Shown in pieces: positions 44,183-51,541 of a DNA stretch of 64,000 bases (the stretch's first letter is position 1; every line of letters begins with the position of its first letter). Position numbers and translations under genes: made by a program. The DNA is from Pseudomonas sp. GOM7 (GTDB taxonomy: Bacteria > Pseudomonadota > Gammaproteobacteria > Pseudomonadales > Pseudomonadaceae), in contig NZ_CP113519.1 in assembly GCF_026723825.1 (NCBI RefSeq), forward strand, positions 1,054,001 to 1,118,000, written 5' to 3'. The notes beneath the pieces are model-generated. The model did not search any database. It had not been told where the DNA came from and saw only the letters and a list, made by a program, of their open reading frames with translations.

Positions 44183-45067
44183 CCTCAATTGCGCTTCGGC
44201 CAGGGTGCGGCTGCGCGGGATGCGGCTGGCGTCCCAATGAGCGATGCCCCAGGCCAGCAGTTCTGCAGGCGCGGCGCCCTGCAGTTCGGCCGGTGGTTGC
44301 TGCCCCAGCGCGCGCAGGGCGCGCAGCAGCAGCGGCCCGGCCTCGTCAGCGGCCAGGGGCGGGGAGCGGTAGCTCTTGCCCAGCTTGTGCCCGTCCGGCT
44401 GGATGATCAGCGGCACGTGCAGGTAACGTGGTTGCGGCAGGCCGAGCAGCTCCTGCAGATAGAGCTGGCGCGGAGTGGAGTCGAGCAGGTCGGCGCCGCG
44501 CACCACATCGGTCACCCCCTGCCAGGCATCGTCCAGCACCACGGCGAGCTGATAGGCGAACAGGCCATCACGGCGGCGAATCACGAAATCCCCCACCTCG
44601 CGCCCCAGATGCTGGCCGAACTCGCCCTGCACGCGGTCGTTGAAGCGATACTCCAGCTCCGGCACACGCAGGCGGATGGCCGCATCCTCATCGGCATGGC
44701 AGGCGTTGCGGCAGAAACCGGGGTAGATGCCGGCATAACCTTCCAGTTGCTTGCGCGAGCAGACGCAGGCGTAGGCCAGGCCCTGGGCGAACAGGCGGGC
44801 GATCACCGCAGCGTATTCGGCGTGGCGCTCGCTCTGGCGTACCAGCGTGCCATCCCACTCGAAGCCATAGGTCTCCAGGGTACGCAGGATGGCATCCTGG
44901 GCACCGGGCATTTCCCTTGGCGGGTCGAGGTCTTCCATGCGCAGCAGCCAGCGGCCACCGACGGCGCGGGCATCGAGGTAGGAGGCGAGGGCGGCGACCA
45001 GCGAGCCGAAGTGCAGATAACCGCTGGGCGTGGGGGCGAAACGCCCGATATAGGCAGTGTTCGTCAT
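44180..45067 (-). CDS. gluQ: glutamyl-Q tRNA(Asp) synthetase
   Basis: A 295-residue truncated GluRS-like enzyme. The HIGH-type motif is RFAPTPSGYLHFGSL (residues ~9-23) and the KMSKS-type motif is KLGKSY. A Cys cluster (CVCSRKQLEGYAGIYPGFCRNAC, split around residue 105) probably binds zinc, and no anticodon-binding domain is present. It attaches glutamate to queuosine at position 34 of tRNA(Asp). It lies after dksA, a common order, and ends inside a REP palindrome. Confidence 0.95.
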   Translation of the reverse strand: MTNTAYIGRFAPTPSGYLHFGSLVAALASYLDARAVGGRWLLRMEDLDPPREMPGAQDAILRTLETYGFEWDGTLVRQSERHAEYAAVIARLFAQGLAYACVCSRKQLEGYAGIYPGFCRNACHADEDAAIRLRVPELEYRFNDRVQGEFGQHLGREVGDFVIRRRDGLFAYQLAVVLDDAWQGVTDVVRGADLLDSTPRQLYLQELLGLPQPRYLHVPLIIQPDGHKLGKSYRSPPLAADEAGPLLLRALRALGQQPPAELQGAAPAELLAWGIAHWDASRIPRSRTLAEAQLR

Positions 45068-45098
45068 GGCGCGTCAGTAACGGAAGCCAGAAACACAA

Positions 45099-45120
45099 CG
45101 GGGCGCCTGAGCGCCCCGTC
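45099..45120 (-). terminator. Rho-independent terminator of dksA
   Basis: Perfect 9-bp stem ACGGGGCGC/GCGCCCCGT with a four-base loop. On the minus strand it is followed by TGTGTTTC, a modest U-tract. Confidence 0.75.
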
Positions 45121-45126
45121 GACAGA

Positions 45127-45573
45127 TCAGGAACCGATCTGTTTTTCCTTGATTTCCGCCAACGTCTTGCAATCGATGCACAGCGTGGCGGTGGGGCGGG
45201 CTTCCAAACGGCGAATGCCGATCTCGACACCGCACGACTCGCACCAGCCGTAGTCGTTGTCTTCGATCAACTGCAGGGTCTCGTCGATCTTCTTGATCAG
45301 CTTGCGCTCGCGGTCACGGGCGCGCAGTTCCAGGCTGAATTCCTCTTCCTGGCTGGCACGGTCGGCCGGATCGGGGAAGTTGGCGGCTTCGTCCTGCATG
45401 TGGTGCACGGTGCGGTCGACTTCCTGCATCAGTTCCAGCTTCCACTTGTTGAGGATGCTGGTGAAGTGAGCGCGCATCGAGTCGCTCATGTATTCCTCGC
45501 CCTTCTTCTCTTGATAGGGCTCGAAACCACGAATCAGCTGGCTGGCGCTTTGTGCTTTATCTTTTGTCGGCAT
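45127..45573 (-). CDS. dksA: RNA polymerase-binding transcription factor DksA
   Basis: A 148-residue protein. A coiled coil carries the acidic tip (FPDPADRASQEEEFSLEL, residues ~71-88). A four-cysteine zinc finger follows, CESCGVEIGIRRLEARPTA then LCIDC near residues 119-138. It binds the RNAP secondary channel and, with ppGpp, represses rRNA and activates amino-acid genes. All four Cys are kept, so this is classic DksA rather than the Cys-poor DksA2. gluQ follows after a terminator. Confidence 0.98.
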   Translation of the reverse strand: MPTKDKAQSASQLIRGFEPYQEKKGEEYMSDSMRAHFTSILNKWKLELMQEVDRTVHHMQDEAANFPDPADRASQEEEFSLELRARDRERKLIKKIDETLQLIEDNDYGWCESCGVEIGIRRLEARPTATLCIDCKTLAEIKEKQIGS

Positions 45574-45854
45574 GGATGACGCCTCTCACTCTCTCGAATC
45601 CATTACGCAGGTTTGTTCCATGGCCAAGCGAATATCAGCCCTGCGTCTGCAAGCGGGCGAACTTACCAGATCGAATCAGGGCGCGCTACTCCCGGTTGTC
45701 CATGCGGTGGCGGGTTGTGAACGAAAGCTGCATGGGCACGCGCTGCAGGCGTAACGGCAGGCTTCGGCGGGGTTGAAAGGTGCAGTCGTTGCGCTTGCCG
45801 CCCGGCCTGCACGCCCTGCTAGAATCCGCCGCTCGCAATCTTGAAGACAGACCC

Positions 45855-47036
45855 ATGGCCCAGCTCTACAGCGCGCGCAGTCGCGCCATCGAACCCTTCC
45901 ACGTGATGGCCTTGCTGGCGCGCGCCAACGAGTTGCAGGCTGCCGGGCATGACGTCATTCACCTGGAGATCGGCGAGCCGGATTTCACCACCGCCGAGCC
46001 CATCATCCGCGCCGGCCAGGCCGCCCTGGCCGCCGGGCACACGCGCTACACCGCTGCGCGTGGCTTGCCGCAACTGCGCGAGGCCATCGCCGGCTTCTAC
46101 GCCGAGCGTTATCGGTTGAGCATAGACCCACAACGCATTCTGGTGACGCCAGGCGGCTCCGGAGCGCTGCTGCTGGCCGCCAGCCTGCTGGTGGATCCGG
46201 GCAAGCACTGGCTGCTGGCCGATCCCGGTTACCCCTGCAATCGCCACTTCCTGCGCCTGGTCGAAGGCGCCGCGCAACTGGTGCCGGTCGGCCCCGATGT
46301 GCGTTACCAGCTCACCCCGCAACTGGTGCAGCGCCACTGGGATACCAGCAGCGTCGGCGCCCTGGTGGCCTCGCCGGCCAACCCCACCGGCACCTTGCTG
46401 CACAAGGACGAGCTGGCGGCGTTATCCACCTGCCTCAAGCAGCGCGGCGGCCATCTGGTGGTGGACGAGATCTACCACGGCCTGACCTATGGCTGCGATG
46501 CGCCCAGCGTGCTGGAAGTCGACGACGAGGCCTTCGTGCTCAATAGTTTCTCCAAATATTTCGGCATGACCGGCTGGCGCCTGGGCTGGCTGGTGGCGCC
46601 CGAGGCGGCGGTGCCTGAGCTGGAGAAGCTGGCGCAGAACCTCTACATCAGCGCACCGAGCATGGCCCAGCACGCCGCGTTGGCCTGCTTTGAGCCGGAT
46701 ACCCTGGCCATCCTCGAAGAGCGCCGCCACGAATTCCAGCGCCGCCGCGACTACCTGCTGCCGGCACTGCGTGAGCTTGGCTTCGGCATCGCCGTGGAGC
46801 CGGAAGGCGCCTTCTATTTATATGCCGACATCAGCGCCTTTGGCGGCGACGCCTTCGCCTTCTGCCGCCACTTCATCGAAACCGAGCACGTCGCCTTCAC
46901 CCCGGGCCTGGATTTTGGTCGTTACCAGGCCGGGCACCACGTACGCTTCGCCTACACGCAGAACATCGAGCGCCTGCAGCAGGCCGTCGAACGTATCGCC
47001 CGTGGCCTGAAAAGCTGGCAGCCCGATGCGCTTTGA
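45855..47036 (+). CDS. PLP-dependent class I/II aminotransferase
   Basis: A 393-residue fold-type I aminotransferase. The N-terminus includes [16 protein letters not shown]; substrate and cofactor residues lie in [10 protein letters not shown]; the PLP Lys lies in [16 protein letters not shown] near residue 236. Its donor and acceptor are not evident; relatives are aspartate- or alanine-type enzymes. Start ATG 45855 ([10 protein letters not shown]) was chosen on family similarity over an upstream in-frame ATG at 45780. It overlaps sfsA by eleven bases. Confidence 0.92.
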   Translation: MAQLYSARSRAIEPFHVMALLARANELQAAGHDVIHLEIGEPDFTTAEPIIRAGQAALAAGHTRYTAARGLPQLREAIAGFYAERYRLSIDPQRILVTPGGSGALLLAASLLVDPGKHWLLADPGYPCNRHFLRLVEGAAQLVPVGPDVRYQLTPQLVQRHWDTSSVGALVASPANPTGTLLHKDELAALSTCLKQRGGHLVVDEIYHGLTYGCDAPSVLEVDDEAFVLNSFSKYFGMTGWRLGWLVAPEAAVPELEKLAQNLYISAPSMAQHAALACFEPDTLAILEERRHEFQRRRDYLLPALRELGFGIAVEPEGAFYLYADISAFGGDAFAFCRHFIETEHVAFTPGLDFGRYQAGHHVRFAYTQNIERLQQAVERIARGLKSWQPDAL

Positions 47037-47733
47037 TCCGCCGCTGGAAGAAGGGCGCCTGCTGCGCCGCTACAAGCGCTTTCTCGCCGATATCGAGACG
47101 GCCAGCGGCGAGCAGATGACCATTCACTGCGCCAACACCGGCTCGATGCTCAACTGCATGAGCGAAGGTTGTCGGGTGTGGTTCAGCCGCAGCAACGACC
47201 CCAAGCGCAAGCTGCCGGGCAGTTGGGAGATCAGCGAAACCCCGCAAGGGCGCCTGGCCTGCATCAACACCGCGCGGGCCAACGCCCTGGTGGAAGAAGC
47301 GTTGCGCGCCGGGCTGATCAGCGAGCTGGCCGGTTTCACCGCGCTCAAGCGTGAAGTGCCCTATGGCGTGGAGAACAGTCGTGCCGACTTTCGCCTGGAC
47401 TACGCCGAGGGGGCCGTCTTCGTGGAGGTGAAGAGCGTCACCCTGGGCTTCGACGGCAGCGACATTGCCGCCTTCCCCGATGCCGTGACCCTGCGTGGTG
47501 CCAAGCACCTGCGCGAACTGGCGGCGCTGGCGCGGGTCGGGGTGCGCGCCGTGCAACTGTATTGCGTGAACCTCTCCGGCATCCGCGCCGTGCGCGCCGC
47601 CGAGGAGATCGACCCGGCCTACGCCGCCGGCCTGCGCGAGGCCAAGGCCGCCGGAGTGCAGGTGCTGGCCTACGGCGCCGAACTCAGCCCTGAGGGCATC
47701 GCCCTGGTGCGGCGGCTGGACGTACAGCTCTGA
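47026..47733 (+). CDS. sfsA: sugar fermentation stimulation protein SfsA
   Basis: A 235-residue SfsA-family protein, a nuclease-like fold thought to bind DNA nonspecifically. Motifs: [26 protein letters not shown], the central [20 protein letters not shown] with the D...E-x-K nuclease core, and [16 protein letters not shown]. Its biological role is poorly known; in E. coli it stimulates maltose genes when overexpressed. The start lies inside the end of the aminotransferase gene. Confidence 0.94.
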   Translation: MRFDPPLEEGRLLRRYKRFLADIETASGEQMTIHCANTGSMLNCMSEGCRVWFSRSNDPKRKLPGSWEISETPQGRLACINTARANALVEEALRAGLISELAGFTALKREVPYGVENSRADFRLDYAEGAVFVEVKSVTLGFDGSDIAAFPDAVTLRGAKHLRELAALARVGVRAVQLYCVNLSGIRAVRAAEEIDPAYAAGLREAKAAGVQVLAYGAELSPEGIALVRRLDVQL

Positions 47734-47847
47734 CCATCCGCTGCCTTGCCAAGCCCGGCATGCCTCCGTATGGTGCAAAATCGCCTGATTCGGAAGCCAC
47801 CTAATGAATGCGCCGCTCTGCCCAGACGCGCGTCTTGTTGCCGACCT

Positions 47848-48762
47848 ATGACTGCCCTCAATCATTCCCGCCCACTGGCCTTCGGCGGCCTGATACTGGC
47901 CAACCTGTGCTGGTCCGGCAATGCCCTGGTGGCGCGCGCCTTCGCCGGTGAGATCACGCCCTTCACCCTGTCGTTCTGGCGCTGGTGCCTGGCCTTGGCG
48001 CTGCTGCTGCCCTTCGTTGCCTTGCCGCTATGGCGCCACCGCGCCGCGTTGCGCCATGCCGGTTGGCGCCTGCTGGTGCTCGGTGCCCTGGGCATCACCG
48101 GCTACAACACCTTGCTCTACAGCGCGGCGCAGACCACGGCGGCCATCAACATCTCCCTGGTCAACACCTGCCTGCCACTGGTGACCTTCATTGGCGCCGG
48201 GCTGCTGCTCGGCGAGTGGCCGGCGCGCCGTGCCTGGTGGGGCATGGCCGTGGCCGTAATGGGCCTGGCGGTGCTGATCGGCCAGGGCCAGTGGAGCCGC
48301 CTGGCGGGCCTGTCGTTCAACCAGGGCGACATGATCATGCTGCTGGCGGTGGTGGACTGGTCGCTCTACTCGCTGTTGTTGCGGCGCTGGTCGGCCTATC
48401 TGCAACCCATTCCACCGCTGGCGCTGCTGGGCGTGTTCATCCTGCTCGGCGTGCCGCTGATCTTGCCGCTGTACCTTTATGAACTGAGCCAGGGCGCACA
48501 CCTGGCGCTGAACGTCGCCAACCTTTCGGCCATCGCCTACACCGCCGTATTCGCCTCGCTGGTGGCCTACCTGGGCTGGAACCATGGCATCAAGGTGGTG
48601 GGCGCGGCCAAGGCGGCGCTGACTAATTATCTGATGCCGGTATTCACCGCGCTGTTGGGCTGGGTGCTGCTGGGCGAGAGCCTGCAGGCTTATCACTGGA
48701 TCGGCGCGGCGATGATCTTCGGTGGCCTGCTGCTGGCGACCCGCCCGCGCAGGAGCGTGTAA
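47848..48762 (+). CDS. EamA-family (DMT) transporter
   Basis: A 304-residue protein with ten hydrophobic segments in two EamA repeats (first around GLILANLCWSGNALVARAFAGE, split at residues 12-33; second from GDMIMLLAVVDWSLYSLLLR). It has the family's GEWPARRAWWGMAVAVMGLAVL end of the first repeat. DMT transporters export amino acids or other metabolites; the substrate is unknown. Start ATG 47848 (MTALNHSRP) is chosen because the frame upstream has no membrane or family features. Confidence 0.88.
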   Translation: MTALNHSRPLAFGGLILANLCWSGNALVARAFAGEITPFTLSFWRWCLALALLLPFVALPLWRHRAALRHAGWRLLVLGALGITGYNTLLYSAAQTTAAINISLVNTCLPLVTFIGAGLLLGEWPARRAWWGMAVAVMGLAVLIGQGQWSRLAGLSFNQGDMIMLLAVVDWSLYSLLLRRWSAYLQPIPPLALLGVFILLGVPLILPLYLYELSQGAHLALNVANLSAIAYTAVFASLVAYLGWNHGIKVVGAAKAALTNYLMPVFTALLGWVLLGESLQAYHWIGAAMIFGGLLLATRPRRSV

Positions 48763-48766
48763 CCGA

Positions 48767-48834
48767 GTAGGGTGCATCACGCTTCATCGATCCACCTGGC
48801 GTAGGGTGGATGAAAAAAGCGTCATCCACCCTAC
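48767..48834. repeat. REP-like palindromes
   Basis: GTAGGGTGCATCACGC is followed by a perfect 13-bp hairpin, GTAGGGTGGATGA/TCATCCACCCTAC at 48801-48834, with an eight-base loop. It lies between convergent genes and could also terminate transcription. Confidence 0.8.
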
Positions 48835-48839
48835 GGCTA

Positions 48840-49286
48840 TCACTCCGGCCTGAGCATCACGAAGGCTTCGCCGCCCTCGCGGTCGTGCATGATGATGAAC
48901 GGCTGGCCAGCGATCATCAGCTTCGCCGGCACGCGGCGTGGTACCTCGGTGCCGGCGCTTTCGGCAGCGGCGCTGAGCAGTTGCCGGGTCAGGCTGTCGT
49001 CCTGCTGGCTGTCGGTGGTGATCACGCACTCGTGGCTGGCTTTCACCTGCAAACCCAGGCTCTTGTCGGCATTGAAGCCGACGGTGGCGAAGCCCATGTC
49101 GGTCAGATCCTCGATCCCATGCTGGCGCGCCACGCTGTGCGCCTCGGCGAAGCTTGGTGCGGTTTTCAGGCAGATATCGCGAAAGGCCTGCACCGCTGGC
49201 GAACTGATCGGCATGGGCGGCTGCGTACCCAGGCCCGCACAGGCCGAGAGCAGGGTGACGCTGGCGAACAGAGCGAGCTTCTTCAT
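48840..49286 (-). CDS. putative lipoprotein of unknown function
   Basis: A 148-residue protein beginning MKKLALFASVTLLSACAG, with a lipobox (LSAC) and Cys at residue 16; residue 17 is Ala, so outer-membrane sorting is likely. The mature part includes FRDICLKTAPSFAEAHSVAR and FIIMHDREGGEAFVMLRPE. I do not recognise the family. Start ATG 49286, preceded by GGAAGATGCA, was chosen because it gives the signal; an upstream in-frame start at 49334 does not. Confidence 0.75.
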   Translation of the reverse strand: MKKLALFASVTLLSACAGLGTQPPMPISSPAVQAFRDICLKTAPSFAEAHSVARQHGIEDLTDMGFATVGFNADKSLGLQVKASHECVITTDSQQDDSLTRQLLSAAAESAGTEVPRRVPAKLMIAGQPFIIMHDREGGEAFVMLRPE

Positions 49287-49296
49287 TGCATCTTCC

Positions 49297-49470
49297 TTAA
49301 TGAGGGGGAGGTTGTTGGCACAGGTCATGGCCAAGCAATTGCGAGGCCAGCCTCTTGGCCAGGTAGGTTTCTACCACGCGGCCATCGGCGCACTCCGTCT
49401 TATGACCGATAGCGAGGCCGACGGACAACAACACGAACAGGGCCAGGCCGATATGCTGGATGGGCGTCAT
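49297..49470 (-). CDS. small hypothetical membrane protein
   Basis: A 57-residue frame from ATG 49470 with one membrane segment (HIGLALFVLLSVGLAIG) followed by a polar tail ending CQQPPPH. It lies ten bases upstream of the lipoprotein gene on the same strand, so they may be co-transcribed. A longer in-frame start at 49584 exists. Unrecognised; existence is supported only by the membrane segment and spacing. Confidence 0.45.
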   Translation of the reverse strand: MTPIQHIGLALFVLLSVGLAIGHKTECADGRVVETYLAKRLASQLLGHDLCQQPPPH

Positions 49471-49608
49471 GACTGGGCACTCGAATAAACGATGGACGAG
49501 GATGCAGAGGCCAGCAAGGGATGACAAGTGCGCCAGTGCGCAACTCTGGTCTTTGCTTGATTGCTCCTTGATACTGCCGAACATCTTTCACGTGCAACGG
49601 AATGTCTC

Positions 49609-49962
49609 ATGAAGAAGTGGCTAATCATCCTTCTGCTTGGCGGCGCCTTTTGGCAGTTCTACCTGAGCAAACCGGGAAACCCGTTGATCAGCAATATCGC
49701 CAGTGATGGCTCACAGATGAGCGAACCCATCATCACTCAGCCCACATCATCTACTTTCTCACCTGAAGGCCGCAGCACTTCATCCACTCTCGGCCAACCG
49801 GCGGCACAAACCACCGGCAGCCGCTACCGCTGCGATGGCCGCACGCACTGTTCGCAGATGACGTCATGCGCTGAAGCCACCTTTTTCCTGCGTAACTGCC
49901 CGGGCACGGCAATGGATGGCAATAACGACGGCGTGCCTTGTGAGCGGCAATGGTGCCGGTGA
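49609..49962 (+). CDS. exported Excalibur-domain protein
   Basis: A 117-residue protein with an N-terminal signal or anchor (MKKWLIILLLGGAFWQFYL), a Ser/Thr/Pro-rich linker, and a C-terminal Excalibur domain. The domain reads YRCDGRTHCSQMTSCAEA, then a DGNNDGVPCE calcium-loop-like motif. Six Cys in this domain probably form disulfides. The domain often accompanies secreted nucleases, but none is adjacent. ATG 49609 is the natural start for the signal. Confidence 0.85.
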   Translation: MKKWLIILLLGGAFWQFYLSKPGNPLISNIASDGSQMSEPIITQPTSSTFSPEGRSTSSTLGQPAAQTTGSRYRCDGRTHCSQMTSCAEATFFLRNCPGTAMDGNNDGVPCERQWCR

Positions 49963-49967
49963 GAGAC

Positions 49968-50177
49968 TCAGTGCAGCGTGATGGCCAGGCCGCCGAGCGC
50001 GATACGGGAGATGACCAGCCAGGCAACCGCACTGATGACCCCCAGCACGCCATAACCGACCACGATCCCCAGCGCGATCTGCTTCCACAGCCCGGCGAAG
50101 CGGTTCGCCTCATGTCGGTGGCGCATCGGCATATCGCGCTCGGCGCGCAGATCGTCGAAATCGTCTCTGTCTCTCAA
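49968..50177 (-). CDS. small hypothetical inner-membrane protein
   Basis: A 69-residue protein: a charged N-terminus (RDRDDFDDLRAERD) and one or two membrane segments (IALGIVVGYGVLGVISAVAW, LVISRIALGGLAI). The frame starts at TTG 50177, with GGAGCC seven bases upstream as a possible ribosome binding site; an ATG at codon 16 is the alternative. Function unknown. It converges on the Excalibur gene with five bases between stops. Confidence 0.6.
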   Translation of the reverse strand: MRDRDDFDDLRAERDMPMRHRHEANRFAGLWKQIALGIVVGYGVLGVISAVAWLVISRIALGGLAITLH

Positions 50178-50358
50178 GGTAGGCTCCAGGGCCGAACGGC
50201 CCGAATGGGGTAGGGCGGGGCGCTATTTTCTGGCATGGCCCGAGCGCCACACAAGCGTCGCGACAGGCCGAAAATCGTCTGGCACGGGGCCGATGTCCCC
50301 TATCCAGATGCCACGACCTAACCGCTTGATAAAACGTAAATTTATCGATGATCTGGGG

Positions 50359-50387
50359 TTGACAGCGGTGGGCGAGGCGCGGACAAT
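50359..50387 (+). promoter_or_regulatory. sigma70 promoter of tRNA-Met
   Basis: Perfect -35 TTGACA and -10 GACAAT separated by 17 bases, ending eleven bases before the tRNA. The GC-rich discriminator is typical of stable RNA genes. Confidence 0.82.
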
Positions 50388-50397
50388 GCGCGCCGTT

Positions 50398-50474
50398 GGC
50401 TACATAGCTCAGTCGGTTAGAGCGCAGCATTCATAATGCTGATGTCCCAGGTTCAAGTCCCGGTGTAGCCACCA
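50398..50474 (+). tRNA. elongator tRNA-Met (anticodon CAT)
   Basis: Acceptor arms GGCTACA/TGTAGCC pair fully, with encoded CCA, 77 nt. The anticodon stem encloses loop TTCATAA. Full pairing at 1:72 marks it as the elongator. It borders the accessory region that ends at ychF. Confidence 0.97.
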
Positions 50475-50483
50475 TAAATTTCA

Positions 50484-50512
50484 AGGGGTTAGCGCAAGCT
50501 AGCCCCTTTTTA
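50484..50512 (+). terminator. Rho-independent terminator of tRNA-Met
   Basis: GGGGTTAGC/GCTAGCCCC with a GCAA tetraloop (one G-T pair), followed by TTTTTATTT, ten bases after the tRNA. Confidence 0.9.
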
Positions 50513-50534
50513 TTTGCTCCGCTTTTTGTCTCTT

Positions 50535-50693
50535 TCAGCCGCACTTAGAGCGAAGCTGGCTGAATATCGCTTCGTGTGAAGGTAATGGGCGTTCCGCATC
50601 GGTAGGCGTGACCTGAAAACCCGCCAAGTGCAGACTGGCGATGTAGTTGGAACGACGCACCCTGGCGAAGTAGGCTTGTGAAAGATCTGATAA
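50535..50693 (-). pseudogene. decayed YhfG-like (Fic-partner) ORF
   Basis: The minus-strand frame reads LSDLSQAYFARVRRSNYIAS, continues with LHLAGFQVTPTDAERPLPSH and ends ...FSQLRSKCG before TGA. It has the AYFAxxRRSNYxASL-LxGFxxTPxDAExPLP pattern I associate with small YhfG-family proteins, which partner Fic toxins. No ATG, GTG or TTG is in frame: the codon where a start is expected is TTA. No fic gene is nearby. It lies directly downstream of higA. Assignment is from memory of the family and tentative. Confidence 0.4.
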
Positions 50694-50713
50694 AAGCCCT
50701 TCCCCCCTAGCCG

Positions 50714-51073
50714 TCAGGCCACGTCCGCCAGCAAACTTTCATAGGGGATACGTAGGCCGTCATGCAGGCGTCTGATCATCGCCAGGCTCAATTTTCGCTT
50801 GCGGTTCAGCACTTCGGAAACCCGGCCACTGGAGCCAATGAATGGCTCAAGGTCGCGCGGCGTCAGGCCTTGCTGATCCATGCGAAATTTGATGGCTTCG
50901 ATAGGGTCGGATGGTGGCATGGGAGCGTGCTCGTCTTCGTATTTACCCACAAGCAGAGCCAGCACTTCGAGCTCATCACCTTCAGGCGTACCAATTTCTG
51001 CGCCCCACAGCTCGTCAATGCGCGCCATCGCGGCCACGTAGTCCTGCTCGGTGCGAATGGGCTTGATGTTCAT
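50714..51073 (-). CDS. higA: HigA-type antitoxin with Xre helix-turn-helix
   Basis: A 119-residue protein. The N-terminal part (MNIKPIRTEQDYVAAMARID, with DELEVLALLVGKYEDEHAPM) is typical of the longer HigA antitoxins. A C-terminal helix-turn-helix follows (GLTPRDLEPFIGSSGRVSEVLNRKRKLS, split at residues ~74-101). It neutralises HigB and represses the operon. ATG 51073 is used; a GTG one codon earlier is also in frame. It lies 15 bases after higB, the usual toxin-first HigBA order. An operator-like palindrome is found before higB. Confidence 0.88.
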   Translation of the reverse strand: MNIKPIRTEQDYVAAMARIDELWGAEIGTPEGDELEVLALLVGKYEDEHAPMPPSDPIEAIKFRMDQQGLTPRDLEPFIGSSGRVSEVLNRKRKLSLAMIRRLHDGLRIPYESLLADVA

Positions 51074-51088
51074 CACACAGTCTCCGCG

Positions 51089-51376
51089 TCAATTTTGGTC
51101 GTATTGGGCATGAGTGCCAACGAAGCGCACCTTGGCCAATTGTCGTTGATAGTCGATGGCAAGAATTATCCGGTACTTGTTTCCCGCGATGTTGAACACC
51201 ACTCGACCTCCCTTGAGAATGCTGGCTGTGCGCAACTCGGCCTTCAGCTCCTGTGGTGTAAGGTATGTCGCCTTCTCCATATGCCTGTACCACTCCACCA
51301 TGGGTAACTGAGCATCGGCATAAGCAGGGCTGCTCTCCCAGAATGTTCTGAGCGTCCCTCTCGAAATAACATGCAC
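51089..51376 (-). CDS. higB: HigB-type mRNA interferase toxin
   Basis: A 95-residue protein starting at GTG 51376 (MHVISRGTLRTFWE), preceded by GGGAG at eight bases. It shows the HigB (RelE-fold) pattern LPMVEWYRHMEKATYLTPQE, then NIAGNKYRIILAIDYQRQLAKV and the C-terminal RFVGTHAQYD. HigB cleaves mRNA on the ribosome. The conserved His/Tyr in GTHAQYD are present, so it is probably active. A longer reading frame upstream would include the operator and is unlikely. Confidence 0.88.
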   Translation of the reverse strand: MHVISRGTLRTFWESSPAYADAQLPMVEWYRHMEKATYLTPQELKAELRTASILKGGRVVFNIAGNKYRIILAIDYQRQLAKVRFVGTHAQYDQN

Positions 51377-51382
51377 TGGATT

Positions 51383-51399
51383 TCTCCCATTTTGGGAGA
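51383..51399. promoter_or_regulatory. higBA operator palindrome
   Basis: TCTCCCA-TTT-TGGGAGA, a perfect 7-bp dyad with a three-base spacer, seven bases upstream of the higB start. One arm overlaps the ribosome binding site. HigA autorepression is the likely function. Confidence 0.7.
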
Positions 51400-51541
51400 T
51401 TCTAGGTTGTCCGAACCGTAAGGGCAAGGCTCGGTGACGCCAGTGATAAGGGGCGGGGCAGGGGGCGACTGATTCATGAGCGCTTCACGCAACATTTGCC
51501 GCACTGCCTCTACCATCGCCCCCTTGTGTTCGTCGCTCCTG

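Noticed and set aside
50449..50474. tRNA-Met 3' end as an integrase attachment site
   Set aside because: No second copy of the 3' end was seen near the ychF side and no integrase gene is present.
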